Shown here: piece by piece, positions 30,435 to 40,106 of the stretch
Position numbering within the stretch: the first letter of the stretch is position 1
How the letters are laid out: every line of letters starts with the position of its first letter
Assembly: GCA_002733205.1 (NCBI GenBank)
Contig: NVUW01000001.1
Location: 792,525-856,524, forward strand
Reading direction: 5' to 3'
Source: Thalassobium sp.
Lineage (GTDB): Bacteria; Pseudomonadota; Gammaproteobacteria; Pseudomonadales; Oceanobacteraceae
DNA length: 64,000 nt
Notes under the pieces: model-generated
What the model saw: only the letters and a program-made list of their open reading frames with translations
What the model was told of the DNA's origin: nothing
The model's database searches: none
Made by a program: the position numbers and the translations under genes

Positions 30435-32780
30435 ATGAGTACAACTAAAACGGAATCTGGCGGTGTCTCTTGCCATGAAGATGGTACGACAACTCCGCCT
30501 CATGATCATCATGCACATAAGGCTAATCACCACAGTTCAGGAAATAACTCTGGTCCTCAGGAACTGATTATTGAAGGTGCGGGTTGTGCCAGTTGCGTTG
30601 GAAAAATTGAGTCGGCGCTAAAGGCGGTGTCCGGTGTAGAAAATGCCGAGATGAATTTCGCTCAGCGCACTGTGAGTGTGACGGGCAATGCCGATGCTGC
30701 TGATCTGGTAAAGGCGGTGGAAAAAGCCGGTTACAACGCGAAGCTTGCGGCTGCGGAGAGCGAAGATGATGCGCTCGCAGAAAAAGAAAAGGCGGATCAG
30801 GCTTATTACAAACGCCTGATGAAGGAAACCTGGATAGCCCTTTCCCTGGGTGGGCCGCTAATGGCCTATGCGCTGATTACCGGGGAGGTTAATGTTAATA
30901 CCACAACCGAGCGGATCGCTTGGCTGATCGTTGGCATACTCACCTTTGGCGTTTTGTACTTCTCAGGAAAACATTTTTTTGTCGGCGCCTGGAAGTCCTT
31001 CCTGAATCATTCTGCCAATATGGACACTTTGATTGCGCTAGGTACGGGTACCGCATGGCTGTATTCCATGGTGGTCGTATTTTTCCCCGAGTCGGTTCCA
31101 GAACAAGCTCGCCATGTTTACTTTGAGGCCACGGCAATCATTATCGGGCTGATCGATCTTGGCCTGGCCCTAGAACTCAAAGCCCGCGGGCGCACATCGG
31201 AAGCTATTAAACGGCTGATCGGCCTGCAGGCTAAGACAGCCAGAGTCATACGCGACGAAAAGGAATTGGATATCGCCATTGAGCAGGTACTGATGGACGA
31301 TGTGGTGCGTGTGCGTCCGGGAGAAAAAATTCCTGTCGATGGTGAAGTCATAGAAGGCCATACCGCCATTGACGAGTCCATGTTAACGGGTGAACCCATG
31401 CCCGTTGAAAAAGCCGTGGGCGACACGGTTGCAGCGGGCACCATCAATAAAACCGGCTCCATTCTGTTTAAGGCCACTCGTGTCGGCAAAGACACGGCCC
31501 TGGCGCAAATTATCAACATGGTCAAACGCGCACAGAATTCCAAGCCGCCTATTGGTCGTTTGGCCGATGTGATTTCCGCGTATTTTGTACCCGTCGTAAT
31601 GATTATCGCCGTCACCAGTGCGTTGGTCTGGCTCAACTTTGGCCCGAACCCAGCCGTGGCGTTTGCCATCGTATCGGCCACCACGGTACTGATTATCGCC
31701 TGTCCCTGTGCGTTGGGTCTGGCAACCCCCATGTCGGTGATGGTGGGTGTGGGTAAAGCGGCAGAAGCGGGTGTCCTTATTCGCAACGGCGAAGCCTTGC
31801 AAACCGCATCGAAAATATCAGCCATGATTTTGGATAAAACCGGCACCATTACCCTGGGGGCGCCGAAGGTCACCGATATTTTGGTCGCAGGCGAGCAGGA
31901 CGAGGACACTATCCTGAAGCTGGCAGCCACGCTTGAATCGGGTTCTGAACATCCCCTGGCGCTGGCCATTGTCGAGACTGCCCAGGAGAAAGGAATCGAA
32001 ACCGGGAAAGTCTCCAATTTCAATGCCATCGCCGGCCACGGCGTGCAAGCGGAAGTGGATGGCAAAACGTTGTTGTTCGGCAATGAGAAACTGATGCGAG
32101 AGCGCAATATCGAACTTAGGGATTTCGTTGAAAAAGCTCAGAGCCTGGCTACCGAGGCTAAGACGCCGATGTATTTCGCCGTGGATAACAAGCTCTCCGC
32201 CATTATCGCAGTGGCTGACCCCATCAAAGAAGACTCCATTGCTGCCATTAAACGACTGCAGCACAACGGTATTCGCGTTGTAATGCTGACGGGCGACAAC
32301 CGCGCCACGGCAAAAGCCGTCGCCGAAAAAGCGGGCATTAAGGAGTTCTTCGCCGAGGTGTTACCGGAAGATAAATCCAAAAAGGTTCAGGAGTTACAGA
32401 TGGAAGGCGAAGTCGTCGGCATGACAGGCGACGGTATCAACGACGCGCCTGCGCTGGCGATTGCCAATGTGGGTTTCGCCATCGGTACGGGCACCGACGT
32501 GGCCATAGAAAGTGCCGATATCACCTTGATGCGCGGATCGCTGCATGGGCTTGCCGATGCCATTGCGGTAAGCAAGGCGACATTACGTAACATCAAACAG
32601 AACCTGTTCGGTGCGTTTATTTACAACGTGGCGGGCGTTCCGGTGGCTGCTGGCATTCTTTATCCCTTGCTTGGGGTGCTTATGAATCCTGTGATTGCGG
32701 GTGCCGCGATGGCATTTTCGTCACTCACGGTCGTTACTAATGCCAACCGGCTGCGCTTGTTCAAAGCACAGGAGCACTAA
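30435..32780 (+). CDS. copA: Copper-exporting P1B-type ATPase
   Basis: A 781-residue copper pump of the inner membrane. The N-terminus has a His-rich stretch ([11 protein letters not shown]) and one HMA domain (GCASCVGK). The core shows the TGEP phosphatase loop, the CPC metal motif in [11 protein letters not shown], the phosphorylation site DKTGT, SEHPLA, and [10 protein letters not shown]. All catalytic motifs are intact. It exports Cu(I) to the periplasm, from which CusCBA can remove it. The His-rich start is longer than usual and resembles silver or copper ATPases of resistance islands. Confidence 0.95.
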   Translation: MSTTKTESGGVSCHEDGTTTPPHDHHAHKANHHSSGNNSGPQELIIEGAGCASCVGKIESALKAVSGVENAEMNFAQRTVSVTGNADAADLVKAVEKAGYNAKLAAAESEDDALAEKEKADQAYYKRLMKETWIALSLGGPLMAYALITGEVNVNTTTERIAWLIVGILTFGVLYFSGKHFFVGAWKSFLNHSANMDTLIALGTGTAWLYSMVVVFFPESVPEQARHVYFEATAIIIGLIDLGLALELKARGRTSEAIKRLIGLQAKTARVIRDEKELDIAIEQVLMDDVVRVRPGEKIPVDGEVIEGHTAIDESMLTGEPMPVEKAVGDTVAAGTINKTGSILFKATRVGKDTALAQIINMVKRAQNSKPPIGRLADVISAYFVPVVMIIAVTSALVWLNFGPNPAVAFAIVSATTVLIIACPCALGLATPMSVMVGVGKAAEAGVLIRNGEALQTASKISAMILDKTGTITLGAPKVTDILVAGEQDEDTILKLAATLESGSEHPLALAIVETAQEKGIETGKVSNFNAIAGHGVQAEVDGKTLLFGNEKLMRERNIELRDFVEKAQSLATEAKTPMYFAVDNKLSAIIAVADPIKEDSIAAIKRLQHNGIRVVMLTGDNRATAKAVAEKAGIKEFFAEVLPEDKSKKVQELQMEGEVVGMTGDGINDAPALAIANVGFAIGTGTDVAIESADITLMRGSLHGLADAIAVSKATLRNIKQNLFGAFIYNVAGVPVAAGILYPLLGVLMNPVIAGAAMAFSSLTVVTNANRLRLFKAQEH

Positions 32781-32817
32781 TGGCTATTTCGTCAGAAACC
32801 TGTTTAGGAGAGTGGAC

Positions 32818-33171
32818 ATGTTAATCATTAATAGTGTTGGCGTTGTTCTGATCGCGCTCATTATATGGTGGTTTTGGTTGTACAAACCCAAAGAGGCAGA
32901 GCTGGGTGAAAATGATCTGGTGATTACCGTGGAAAATGGCACCTATTCACCCTCCCGAATTAAAGTGCCTGCGGGTGAGCCGGTTGAGCTGAAGTTCATA
33001 CGTAAAGATGAATCACCCTGCTCAGAAACGTTACTGATTCCCGAGCTGCAAATCAGTGACACCTTGCCCCTCAATAAACTGAAGTCCATACAACTACCTG
33101 CACTGAAATCTGGTGAATACGCCTTTCATTGTCAGATGCAGATGTATCGCGGTCAACTCACGGTGAATTAG
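32818..33171 (+). CDS. Membrane-anchored cupredoxin-like protein
   Basis: A 117-residue protein with one N-terminal helix (VGVVLIALIIWWFWLY) and a cupredoxin_1 fold in the periplasm. Potential copper ligands are Cys in ESPCSETLL and His, Cys and Met in FHCQMQMYRG. AGGAG lies upstream of ATG 32818. Such proteins usually follow copper ATPases in silver and copper islands; binding or electron transfer is inferred. Confidence 0.82.
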   Translation: MLIINSVGVVLIALIIWWFWLYKPKEAELGENDLVITVENGTYSPSRIKVPAGEPVELKFIRKDESPCSETLLIPELQISDTLPLNKLKSIQLPALKSGEYAFHCQMQMYRGQLTVN

Positions 33172-33208
33172 AGAATGTTCAACAAAGAAAGTAAGGATTG
33201 ATATCAGT

Positions 33209-33547
33209 ATGAATATTCAAAAAGTGACCGCCATTTTTGACGAATTTCGTTTGAAGGACGTAGAAGAAGCACTCATTAGGCATGGGGTTAAAGGCTTCAC
33301 CCTGCATCCGGTTCGCGGTCGTGGAGGATACTTCGACAGCTTCAACGAGAATCATTTGATTAAGCACATTCAAATGGAGATTTACGCCAGGTCAGAGCAT
33401 GCAAATAACATCGCGCAACTGATTGTAGAAACGGCGCACGTCAATGCCGATAGCGAAGGGCTGGTTTGTATTATTCCGGTGAATGACTTGCTTTGGATAC
33501 ACGATAAGCGCAGTGCGACAGATAGCGATTTTCAATTTCATCCGTGA
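33209..33547 (+). CDS. PII-like protein (heavy-metal-associated group)
   Basis: A 112-residue ferredoxin-fold PII family member beginning MNIQKVTAIFDEFRLKDVEEAL, with a shortened T-loop (GRGGYFDSFNEN) lacking the uridylylated tyrosine environment of GlnB. A PII subgroup is known to be encoded beside heavy-metal efflux pumps, which fits here. Ligand and target unknown; not expected to take part in nitrogen control. Confidence 0.8.
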   Translation: MNIQKVTAIFDEFRLKDVEEALIRHGVKGFTLHPVRGRGGYFDSFNENHLIKHIQMEIYARSEHANNIAQLIVETAHVNADSEGLVCIIPVNDLLWIHDKRSATDSDFQFHP

Positions 33548-33555
33548 GGTGTGAT

Positions 33556-33849
33556 ATGGCAACGCAAAAATCATCATTCTGGTTAACACCTAAAGGTCTG
33601 GCAGCACTGGGGCTTATCGGCGCGGCCAGTTACTTTTTGTTGGTTGAACACCGCCAGCATGTTTGGCAGTTTTTGCCGTTCCTGATTTTGCTGGCATGCC
33701 CTTTTATGCATCTTTTCATGCATGGAGGTCATGGTGGCCACGGAGGGCACGGTGGGAGCCATCAGCATGAGGATGAGTCAGATCAAGATGCTTACCAGCG
33801 TGGATTAGAAGATGGGCGCCGGGATAGCGAACATCGGCACCACCATTGA
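33556..33849 (+). CDS. DUF2933 membrane protein
   Basis: A 97-residue protein with one or two helices (LAALGLIGAASYFLL, FLPFLILLACPFMHLFMH), then a Gly-His run (MHGGHGGHGGHGGSHQH) and a His-rich tail. DUF2933 proteins accompany copper genes. The repeat of Gly-Gly-His suggests loose metal binding at the membrane surface. ATG 33556 has GAGGTG upstream. Confidence 0.8.
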   Translation: MATQKSSFWLTPKGLAALGLIGAASYFLLVEHRQHVWQFLPFLILLACPFMHLFMHGGHGGHGGHGGSHQHEDESDQDAYQRGLEDGRRDSEHRHHH

Positions 33850-33875
33850 CCCGGTAGAAAACAGGAGAACGACAA

Positions 33876-34529
33876 ATGCACGGTGATTCAGCTTATGGTC
33901 TCTGGACACTGGTGATACTGAACTCGGCAATATTTATTTTCTTTGCGTTCAGTTTTGCCAAGCCACAAACCAAAACCGACTGGCGCAGTTTTGGGGCTTT
34001 CTCAGCCTTTATTATTGCGCTCTTTACCGAGATGTATGGATTTCCGCTGACGATATATTTTCTGTCTGGATGGCTGGCGGAAAAGTACCCTGGAGTGGAC
34101 TTCCTCTCCCATGAAAATGGCCATTTACTGCACACCATGCTCGGTTTTGAAGGTGATCCGCACTTTGATCCACTGCATATTGCCAGCAATGTCCTGATCG
34201 TGCTCGGCTTCTTTCTGCTCGCGTCGGCGTGGAACGTGCTGCACAAAGCGCAACAAACTCACTCCCTGGCGACCACTGGTTGGTATGCCCGCTGCCGCCA
34301 CCCGCAATACATTGCTTTTATCATGATTATGTTTGGCTTTCTGTTGCAGTGGCCGACGCTGCCAACATTGGTCATGTTCCCCATATTGGTCGTTGTCTAT
34401 GTGCGATTGGCCAAGCGTGAAGAGCGTATGGCGATTGAGGAATTTGGCGATGTGTATCTTCGCTATATGGAATCGACCCCAGGGTGGATACCAAAATTTT
34501 CTACCGATAAAACCGCTTCAAACTATTGA
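33876..34529 (+). CDS. ICMT-like membrane methyltransferase (copy 1)
   Basis: A 217-residue membrane protein of the isoprenylcysteine carboxyl methyltransferase type. It has several helices, then the conserved GWYARCRHPQYIAFIMIMFGF and KREERMAIEEFGDVYLRYM, which bind S-adenosylmethionine in the family. The substrate in bacteria is unknown. The segment FIIALFTEMYGFPLTIY recurs almost unchanged in the second copy at 57727. Sits within the copper set, plus strand, 26 bp after the DUF2933 gene. Confidence 0.83.
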   Translation: MHGDSAYGLWTLVILNSAIFIFFAFSFAKPQTKTDWRSFGAFSAFIIALFTEMYGFPLTIYFLSGWLAEKYPGVDFLSHENGHLLHTMLGFEGDPHFDPLHIASNVLIVLGFFLLASAWNVLHKAQQTHSLATTGWYARCRHPQYIAFIMIMFGFLLQWPTLPTLVMFPILVVVYVRLAKREERMAIEEFGDVYLRYMESTPGWIPKFSTDKTASNY

Positions 34530-34539
34530 GGATATACCA

Positions 34540-34974
34540 ATGAAACGTAATTCTATCAGAACCCTGATTTCCGCCGTCGTTATTGCTACGGCAATAGCTT
34601 CACCGGTATTTGCAGAAAATACGCATGATCACGGTGATAAAAACCAAGGCGCTGACAGCGGCATGATGATGGGGATGATGAATCATGATCAGATGATGGC
34701 GATGCATGATCATATGAAAAAAATGCATACCCTGATGGCAGAAATCAAAACCGAAACCGACCCTGAGAGGCGACAGAAATTAATGGATGAACATATGCAG
34801 GCTATGCAGGACGGCATGCAGATGATGAATAAAGGTATGCCGGAGAAAATGGACATGATGAAACGCATGGAGATGATGGAAGAGCGCATGGGTATGATGC
34901 AAATGATGATGGGACAAATGATGGACCATGAATTAGAGACGAAAAAGTCACCGGTGCACAAACACAAAAAATAG
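34540..34974 (+). CDS. Met-rich periplasmic protein
   Basis: A 144-residue secreted protein: signal peptide with VFA cleavage, then a helix-rich body with about a fifth of residues Met (MMMGMMNHDQMMAMHDHMKK and MEMMEERMGMMQMMMGQMM). The composition suits binding of Cu(I) or Ag(I) by thioethers. I know no named family for it with certainty; it resembles other small Met/His-rich proteins of copper islands. ATG 34540 with GAGG upstream. Confidence 0.8.
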   Translation: MKRNSIRTLISAVVIATAIASPVFAENTHDHGDKNQGADSGMMMGMMNHDQMMAMHDHMKKMHTLMAEIKTETDPERRQKLMDEHMQAMQDGMQMMNKGMPEKMDMMKRMEMMEERMGMMQMMMGQMMDHELETKKSPVHKHKK

Positions 34975-35007
34975 ATTGTTGGAATATTTCAGAAAGGTAC
35001 AGGGCCG

Positions 35008-35355
35008 ATGAGCGAACATCGATCAGGCATTAACCCGGGATTCGTCACCAGGCGTACCCTGAGTCTATACGGGTTAGATAAGCATAATGCGCTATTGATT
35101 GTTCGCGACCTCGGCGAGCTTCCTGGCATGGATAGAGTAAAACTCATTGATGCGAAACAAACGCTCAAGGTCGTCTATGACGCCTCTCGCCATTCTATTG
35201 ACGACATGATTGCTATCGTCGAAAAGCACGGGGTGTCGATCAAAGACAATTGGTGGAGTCGCGTCAAACTTGGCTGGCAACGTCAGACTGATCAAAACGT
35301 TAAAGATAACGCCAAACATGAGCCGCACTGCTGTAACAAAATGCCGCACCGGTAA
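35008..35355 (+). CDS. HMA-like protein without CxxC (copy 1)
   Basis: A 115-residue protein whose middle (ALLIVRDLGELPGMDRVKLI, VVYDASRHSIDDMIAIVEKHG) fits the beta-alpha-beta-beta-alpha-beta HMA pattern, but the CxxC metal loop is absent. The C-terminus DNWWSRVKLGW and NVKDNAKHEPHCC carries His and Cys. Paralogue of the next gene. No function is known; involvement in metal handling is inferred from fold and context. Confidence 0.72.
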   Translation: MSEHRSGINPGFVTRRTLSLYGLDKHNALLIVRDLGELPGMDRVKLIDAKQTLKVVYDASRHSIDDMIAIVEKHGVSIKDNWWSRVKLGWQRQTDQNVKDNAKHEPHCCNKMPHR

Positions 35356-35381
35356 TAGGTAATAGATAAAGGAGATTGGAT

Positions 35382-35756
35382 ATGAAAAATACTGAGCACC
35401 GGTTGGGTGTGTCCGAAGTCAATCTTGTTGTCCGCCATTTGAAGCTCGACACAAAAAGCGTAGGCGGCATCCAGGATGCACTGTCAGAAATTGACAAACT
35501 ATATGGGCTGGATGCGGTGTCTTTCGATGAAAAGTCACAGGTTTTGAATCTCGCCTACGATGCGTCGCGTCTTTGTCTCGATGGTATCGAGGATGTGCTG
35601 GCCAACTATGGCATTGAAGTTGGCCACGACTGGTGGACCCATTTCAAAGAAGGCTACTACAAGTTTGTGGATGAAAACGTCAAGGATAACGCGGGTCATG
35701 AGCCATGGAGTTGCCACGCCAATCCACCAGGTTCAAATCACCATAACAAAAAATAG
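35382..35756 (+). CDS. HMA-like protein without CxxC (copy 2)
   Basis: A 124-residue paralogue of the preceding protein. Both share YDASR, a Trp-Trp pair (HDWWTHF) and NVKDNA-HEP followed by Cys. The tail ends in a His/Asn-rich stretch. GGAG lies seven bases before ATG 35382. Tandem duplication with drift suggests distinct but related roles, perhaps as a pair. Confidence 0.72.
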   Translation: MKNTEHRLGVSEVNLVVRHLKLDTKSVGGIQDALSEIDKLYGLDAVSFDEKSQVLNLAYDASRLCLDGIEDVLANYGIEVGHDWWTHFKEGYYKFVDENVKDNAGHEPWSCHANPPGSNHHNKK

Positions 35757-35764
35757 GATTTGCG

Positions 35765-37006
35765 ATGAAATTCAATAACGCGCCCACATTATTGTTGTTT
35801 ATGGTTGCCGGTTTGTCGTCAGCCAGCCTTTACGCTAAGGAGCCGTCGCGTCAGGAGCTTGTGGATCGAATAGACCTGTTGGAGTCCGAATTGAAGCAGC
35901 TCAGGCAGGACGTCGATAACAATGCGAGTAAGGAGTCGCTTCAAGTTATTAGTGAAAAGATCGATGGTATCGCTGTCTCATCACCCTCTGACACACTGAT
36001 TCACATGGCAGGTTATGCGGATGTCGGTTATATCGATCAGGAATCCTCGGATGGAAGTTTCGGTGTTGGGTCCTTCTCGCCAATCTTTCATTTCCAATAC
36101 CGTGATTTGGTGATGTTGGAGTCAGAGCTTGAGATTGAAATTGATGATGCCGGCGAGACCGAAACCAACCTTGAATATTTGACGATTGACTGGTTTATCA
36201 ACGATTACATGGCGCTGATCGCCGGCAAGTTTCTCAGTCCTATCGGTCAATTTCGGCAGAGCCTTCATCCCTCCTGGATTAACAAACTTCCGAGCGCGCC
36301 TCCCGGCTTTGGGCATGACGGTGCTGCGCCAGTTTCTGAGGTCGGTGTCCAACTCCGTGGCGCCTTTTCCGTCGCCAATATGAGAACAAATTACGCCCTC
36401 TACGTGGGCAATGGACCAGAGCTTCTCACCGCATTTGAAGATGGCGAATACGAGCTTGATGGTGTGGAAGCAGAAGGCAAAGGCACCGATGCGGATGGCG
36501 AAAAAGTCATGGGTGGGCGCTTTGGCGTTATTCCTGTTGCGGGGTTAGAACTCGGGCTATCTGTTGCAACGGGTAAGGCCACGGTCACTGCTGTAGAGGA
36601 TGGCGATAGTAGTCTGCTCAGTGGTGAGGCCGCTCGTGATTACGATGTGCTTGGTGCCGACCTTAGTTGGAGTATCCAGGCATTCAATTTCCGCGGCGAA
36701 TATGTAGAGACAAAAGTTGGTGATGATATCGGCAGCGGGGCGGCAGCATCGGAAGGGGCAACCTGGACCACCTGGTATGCACAGAGTTCCTGGCGCCCCG
36801 GACAGTCCTCTTGGGAATTGGTGGCACGCTACACAGATTTCGATTCTCCCCATAATAGTCAGGATCAACAACAATGGGCTGTCGGCCTCAACTACATCGT
36901 AGCCAGCAATTTTATTGCGAAAATCGCTTATGAATTTAACGATGGCGAATCCGGCAGTGATGCAGAACTTGATCGACTGTTATTGCAATTGGCATACGGT
37001 TTTTGA
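35765..37006 (+). CDS. OprO/OprP-like outer membrane porin
   Basis: A 413-residue porin with a signal peptide (ending SLYA), a coiled-coil stretch at residues 28-60 (trimer-forming in this class) and a beta-barrel C-terminus ending in aromatic LQLAYGF. The segment LEYLTIDWFINDYMALIAGK and FLSPIGQFRQSLHPSW are typical of phosphate-selective-type porins. Selectivity is not known. It follows the HMA pair by 8 bp. Confidence 0.82.
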   Translation: MKFNNAPTLLLFMVAGLSSASLYAKEPSRQELVDRIDLLESELKQLRQDVDNNASKESLQVISEKIDGIAVSSPSDTLIHMAGYADVGYIDQESSDGSFGVGSFSPIFHFQYRDLVMLESELEIEIDDAGETETNLEYLTIDWFINDYMALIAGKFLSPIGQFRQSLHPSWINKLPSAPPGFGHDGAAPVSEVGVQLRGAFSVANMRTNYALYVGNGPELLTAFEDGEYELDGVEAEGKGTDADGEKVMGGRFGVIPVAGLELGLSVATGKATVTAVEDGDSSLLSGEAARDYDVLGADLSWSIQAFNFRGEYVETKVGDDIGSGAAASEGATWTTWYAQSSWRPGQSSWELVARYTDFDSPHNSQDQQQWAVGLNYIVASNFIAKIAYEFNDGESGSDAELDRLLLQLAYGF

Positions 37007-37019
37007 GCAGGGGCACGAC

Positions 37020-37640
37020 ATGATAAACACATTTAGAAAAATGGCTGCTGAAATCTCAATTATCACGGTGGTGTCAATACTGATGTTGGGCTCACCTTCT
37101 CTTTTGGCAAAGGGTTTATCCGACGGAGTTGATGCCGCCCGTGGCGGGGCATTGTGGTCAGAGAATTGTGCGCGCTGCCATAACATGCGCAGCCCCAGTG
37201 ACCTCAATAGCGAGCAGTGGATTACCAGCGTTTATCACATGCGGGTAAAGGCCGGGCTCACCGGTCAGGAAACCCGGGATATATTGGCTTTCTTGCAAAA
37301 CGCTACGAAAACCGCCACCCAGGCAGCAGTCAAAACTGAGTCTCAACCAAGTCCAATTTCAGTCAGGTCTGCCAAGGACATCTACACAGCCTCTTGCAGT
37401 GCGTGCCATGGGGATAAGGGGCAGGGAAACTTACCTGGTGTGCCTGATCTGACCAGCACCAAGGGCCGGTTAATGAAACCCGATAATGTGTTACTCGCCA
37501 ATATCGTCTCAGGCATGCAGACTCCCGGTAATGTTATGGCTATGCCACCCAAAGGAGGAAACGCTGACCTGACAGACAAGGAATTGGGTGCAGTAATCAC
37601 GTATCTCAGATCGTTAACTGGAGTCACGCCCGATGAGTAA
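37020..37640 (+). CDS. Diheme c-type cytochrome
   Basis: A 206-residue periplasmic protein with a signal peptide and two heme motifs: CARCH near residue 48 and CSACH near 131. The second domain ends like a class I cytochrome (MAMPPKGGNADLTDKELGAVITYLRSL) with Met as likely sixth ligand. The first domain may use the Met in VYHMRV. It could accept electrons in copper oxidation or a side respiratory path. ATG 37020 has AGGGG upstream; an overlapping longer frame is unlikely. Confidence 0.85.
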   Translation: MINTFRKMAAEISIITVVSILMLGSPSLLAKGLSDGVDAARGGALWSENCARCHNMRSPSDLNSEQWITSVYHMRVKAGLTGQETRDILAFLQNATKTATQAAVKTESQPSPISVRSAKDIYTASCSACHGDKGQGNLPGVPDLTSTKGRLMKPDNVLLANIVSGMQTPGNVMAMPPKGGNADLTDKELGAVITYLRSLTGVTPDE

Positions 37641-39168
37641 CAGGACAGCGCTCGAAAATACATCTAGCAATCATCTACTTCGGGTTGTGGATATTGGTAT
37701 CGATACCCACCAGGAGCCCGTCGTTTACATGCGCAGCGATTGCCATATCTGCCGCTCGGAAGGTTTTACAGCTAACAGTCGCGTTTCAGTGGATGATGGC
37801 CAAAACAAAATAATCGCAACGATCAACGTGGTGGATGAGAAGGTCATTGAACCAGGCAGCGCTGGTTTATCCAAAATCGCCATCGAACGGCTGGGAGTTA
37901 CCGCAGGGGCATTGATTAGCGTCAGTCATGCACCGGTGGTGACATCACTGGCGGCTGTTCGCAAAAAAATATTTGGCCATAAGCTCAGCGACGAGGAAGT
38001 CACTGAGATCGTACAGGACATCAGCGACCATCGTTATTCCGATATCGAAATTGCCAGTTTTCTCAGCGTTTGTGCGGGCAATCGTCTGGATGTGGATGAA
38101 ATCATTGCCTTGACACAGGCCATGGTGGCTTGCGGTAAGCGTCTCAGCTGGCCCGATTCACCCATGGTGCTGGATAAGCATTGCATTGGTGGCCTGCCGG
38201 GCAATCGCACTACTCCCTTAGTGGTGGCGATTGTCAGCGCTGCCGGTTTAACCATTCCGAAAACCTCGTCTCGCGCCATTACGTCACCGGCGGGTACGGC
38301 TGACACTATGGAGGCGCTGACGACCGTCAATCTCAGCCTTGCGGATATTCAACGAGTTGTAGCAGAAACTCACGGTTGTCTCGCCTGGGGTGGAGCGGTG
38401 AATCTTAGCCCCGCCGATGATTTATTGATTCGGATTGAGCGCGCGCTGGATCTTGATGGCGAAGGGCAGTTGATTGCATCGGTATTGTCGAAAAAAATCG
38501 CTGCGGGTTCTACCCATGCGGTGATTGATATTCCCGTCGGCCCTACTGCAAAAGTGCGTTCGCAAAAAGACGCCGATCGTCTCGCTTCATTATTCACACA
38601 AGTGGGTGCTGCGTGCGGCCTTCAGGTTCGTTGCTTGATAACGGACGGCATTCAGCCGGTTGGTCGAGGTGTGGGCCCGGCGGAGGAGGCCCGCGATGTA
38701 ATGGCTGTTTTGCAGCGCAGCAGCGATGCGCCCGAGGACCTTCGAGAGCGGGCACTGTTTTTGGCTGCCCATCTGTTTTCTCTCGCGTATCAGCAAACCT
38801 ATGAACAAGGTTTGCAAAGGACTACCGAAATTCTTGATAGCGGTGCGGCGTGGGAACAATTTCAGCGAATTATAGCGGCCCAGGGCGGGATGAAATCTTT
38901 GCCTTCTGCAGATTTTCAACATACGGAAACTGCCGCATCAACCGGCACTTTGCAGACGATTGATAATCGCCAATTAGCGCGCTTGGCGAAACTGGCGGGA
39001 GCGCCCAATGTCTCGGCAGCGGGTTTGCGCTTGCATAAGCGTGTCGGTGAAAAGGTAGAGCGAGGTGAGCCATTGTTCACACTGTTCAGTGACACAGAAG
39101 GCGAACTGCAATACGCATTGGCCTATTACCGACAATCCAACATTTTCACGATTGGAGCAATCTCATGA
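37633..39168 (+). CDS. AMP phosphorylase-type thymidine phosphorylase family protein
   Basis: A 511-residue enzyme. The N-terminal 90 residues form the extra domain of AMP phosphorylases. The phosphate and nucleotide motifs are DKHCIGGLPGNRTTPLVV and SSRAITSPAGTADTMEAL, the archaeal AMP phosphorylase versions rather than those of DeoA. The expected reaction is AMP (or CMP, UMP) + phosphate to ribose-1,5-bisphosphate + base. No ribose-1,5-bisphosphate isomerase or RuBisCO is in the window. Overlaps the cytochrome gene by 8 bp and the next by 4 bp, so transcription is coupled. Confidence 0.88.
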   Translation: MSNRTALENTSSNHLLRVVDIGIDTHQEPVVYMRSDCHICRSEGFTANSRVSVDDGQNKIIATINVVDEKVIEPGSAGLSKIAIERLGVTAGALISVSHAPVVTSLAAVRKKIFGHKLSDEEVTEIVQDISDHRYSDIEIASFLSVCAGNRLDVDEIIALTQAMVACGKRLSWPDSPMVLDKHCIGGLPGNRTTPLVVAIVSAAGLTIPKTSSRAITSPAGTADTMEALTTVNLSLADIQRVVAETHGCLAWGGAVNLSPADDLLIRIERALDLDGEGQLIASVLSKKIAAGSTHAVIDIPVGPTAKVRSQKDADRLASLFTQVGAACGLQVRCLITDGIQPVGRGVGPAEEARDVMAVLQRSSDAPEDLRERALFLAAHLFSLAYQQTYEQGLQRTTEILDSGAAWEQFQRIIAAQGGMKSLPSADFQHTETAASTGTLQTIDNRQLARLAKLAGAPNVSAAGLRLHKRVGEKVERGEPLFTLFSDTEGELQYALAYYRQSNIFTIGAIS

Positions 39169-40106
39169 GTGAACTGAACCCGGTTTCAGGAAAGACACCG
39201 TTGGTGTTTTGCTTACACGATCACCCATTGGCGGATTCGTTAGCAAAGGCGATGGGTGTGCAGCGGGGAGAATTTAGTGCACGTCAATTCCCCGATGGTG
39301 AATCCTATTTGCGTATCACCTCTGATGTGGAAGGCCGTGCCTGTATTGTTGTGGCGGATTTGTCGCACCCCAACACCAAGTATCTACCGTTACTGTTTTT
39401 GGTCGAAACCTTGCGGGAACTGGGTGCTTCGCAAGTTGGCCTAGTGGCGCCCTATCTCAGCTATATGCGACAGGATCGCCGTTTTGTCGATGGGGAGGCG
39501 GTTACCTCTCGTATTTTTGCCAAATGTCTGTCTCACCATATTGATTGGTTGGTGACGGTCGATCCCCACCTGCATCGCTATCACTCGCTGAACGAAATTT
39601 ATTCCGTACCCAGCCGTGTCGTGCAAGGTGCCCCGGCATTGGCACAATGGCTAAAGTCGCAACGTAACTTGTTACTGGTGGGGCCGGATAGCGAAAGCGA
39701 GCAGTGGGTATCGGATATCGCTGCCTTCAGCCGACACACTTTTGTGATCGGAGAGAAGCAACGCTTTGGGGATCGACACGTCGAAGTGTCACTGCCGAAT
39801 ATTGATGAATACAAGGATAGAACCGCCGTCATTATTGATGATGTGATATCCAGCGGGCAGACCATTCTGGAGTGCATCAAAACGCTTAAGTCGAAGGGAG
39901 TCGAGCACATCCAATGTGTCGCTGTACACGGTATTTTCGCCGACGGCTCTGATGAAGCACTGATCCAGGCTGGGCTAAACCAATTAGCAACCTCCAATAC
40001 CATTCCCCATTCATCCAATGCCATTGATATCACGCCGCAGCTGATTACTCCCGTTATCTCCATGCTGCAATCAACAAGGTTGGATTCCACAGGAGCAGTA
40101 TCATGA
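39165..40106 (+). CDS. Ribose-phosphate pyrophosphokinase-like protein
   Basis: A 313-residue PRPP synthase family member. It has the ATP loop YLSYMRQDRRFVDGEAVTS, the metal-binding DPHLHRYH, and the PRPP loop VIIDDVISSGQT near residue 225. It differs from the housekeeping Prs in sequence around the loop and is an extra copy by context. It makes PRPP and AMP from ribose-5-phosphate and ATP, or runs backwards. GGAG seven bases before the ATG; overlaps both neighbours by 4 bp. Confidence 0.87.
   Translation: MSELNPVSGKTPLVFCLHDHPLADSLAKAMGVQRGEFSARQFPDGESYLRITSDVEGRACIVVADLSHPNTKYLPLLFLVETLRELGASQVGLVAPYLSYMRQDRRFVDGEAVTSRIFAKCLSHHIDWLVTVDPHLHRYHSLNEIYSVPSRVVQGAPALAQWLKSQRNLLLVGPDSESEQWVSDIAAFSRHTFVIGEKQRFGDRHVEVSLPNIDEYKDRTAVIIDDVISSGQTILECIKTLKSKGVEHIQCVAVHGIFADGSDEALIQAGLNQLATSNTIPHSSNAIDITPQLITPVISMLQSTRLDSTGAVS

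Noticed and set aside
31118..32107. 329-codon open frame on the minus strand
   Set aside because: It is a codon-usage shadow of copA; the plus-strand protein has all P-type ATPase motifs.
33724..33765. Short repeated GGTCATGGTGGCCACGGAGG-like units
   Set aside because: Coding repeats for Gly-Gly-His in the DUF2933 protein, not a CRISPR array or iteron.
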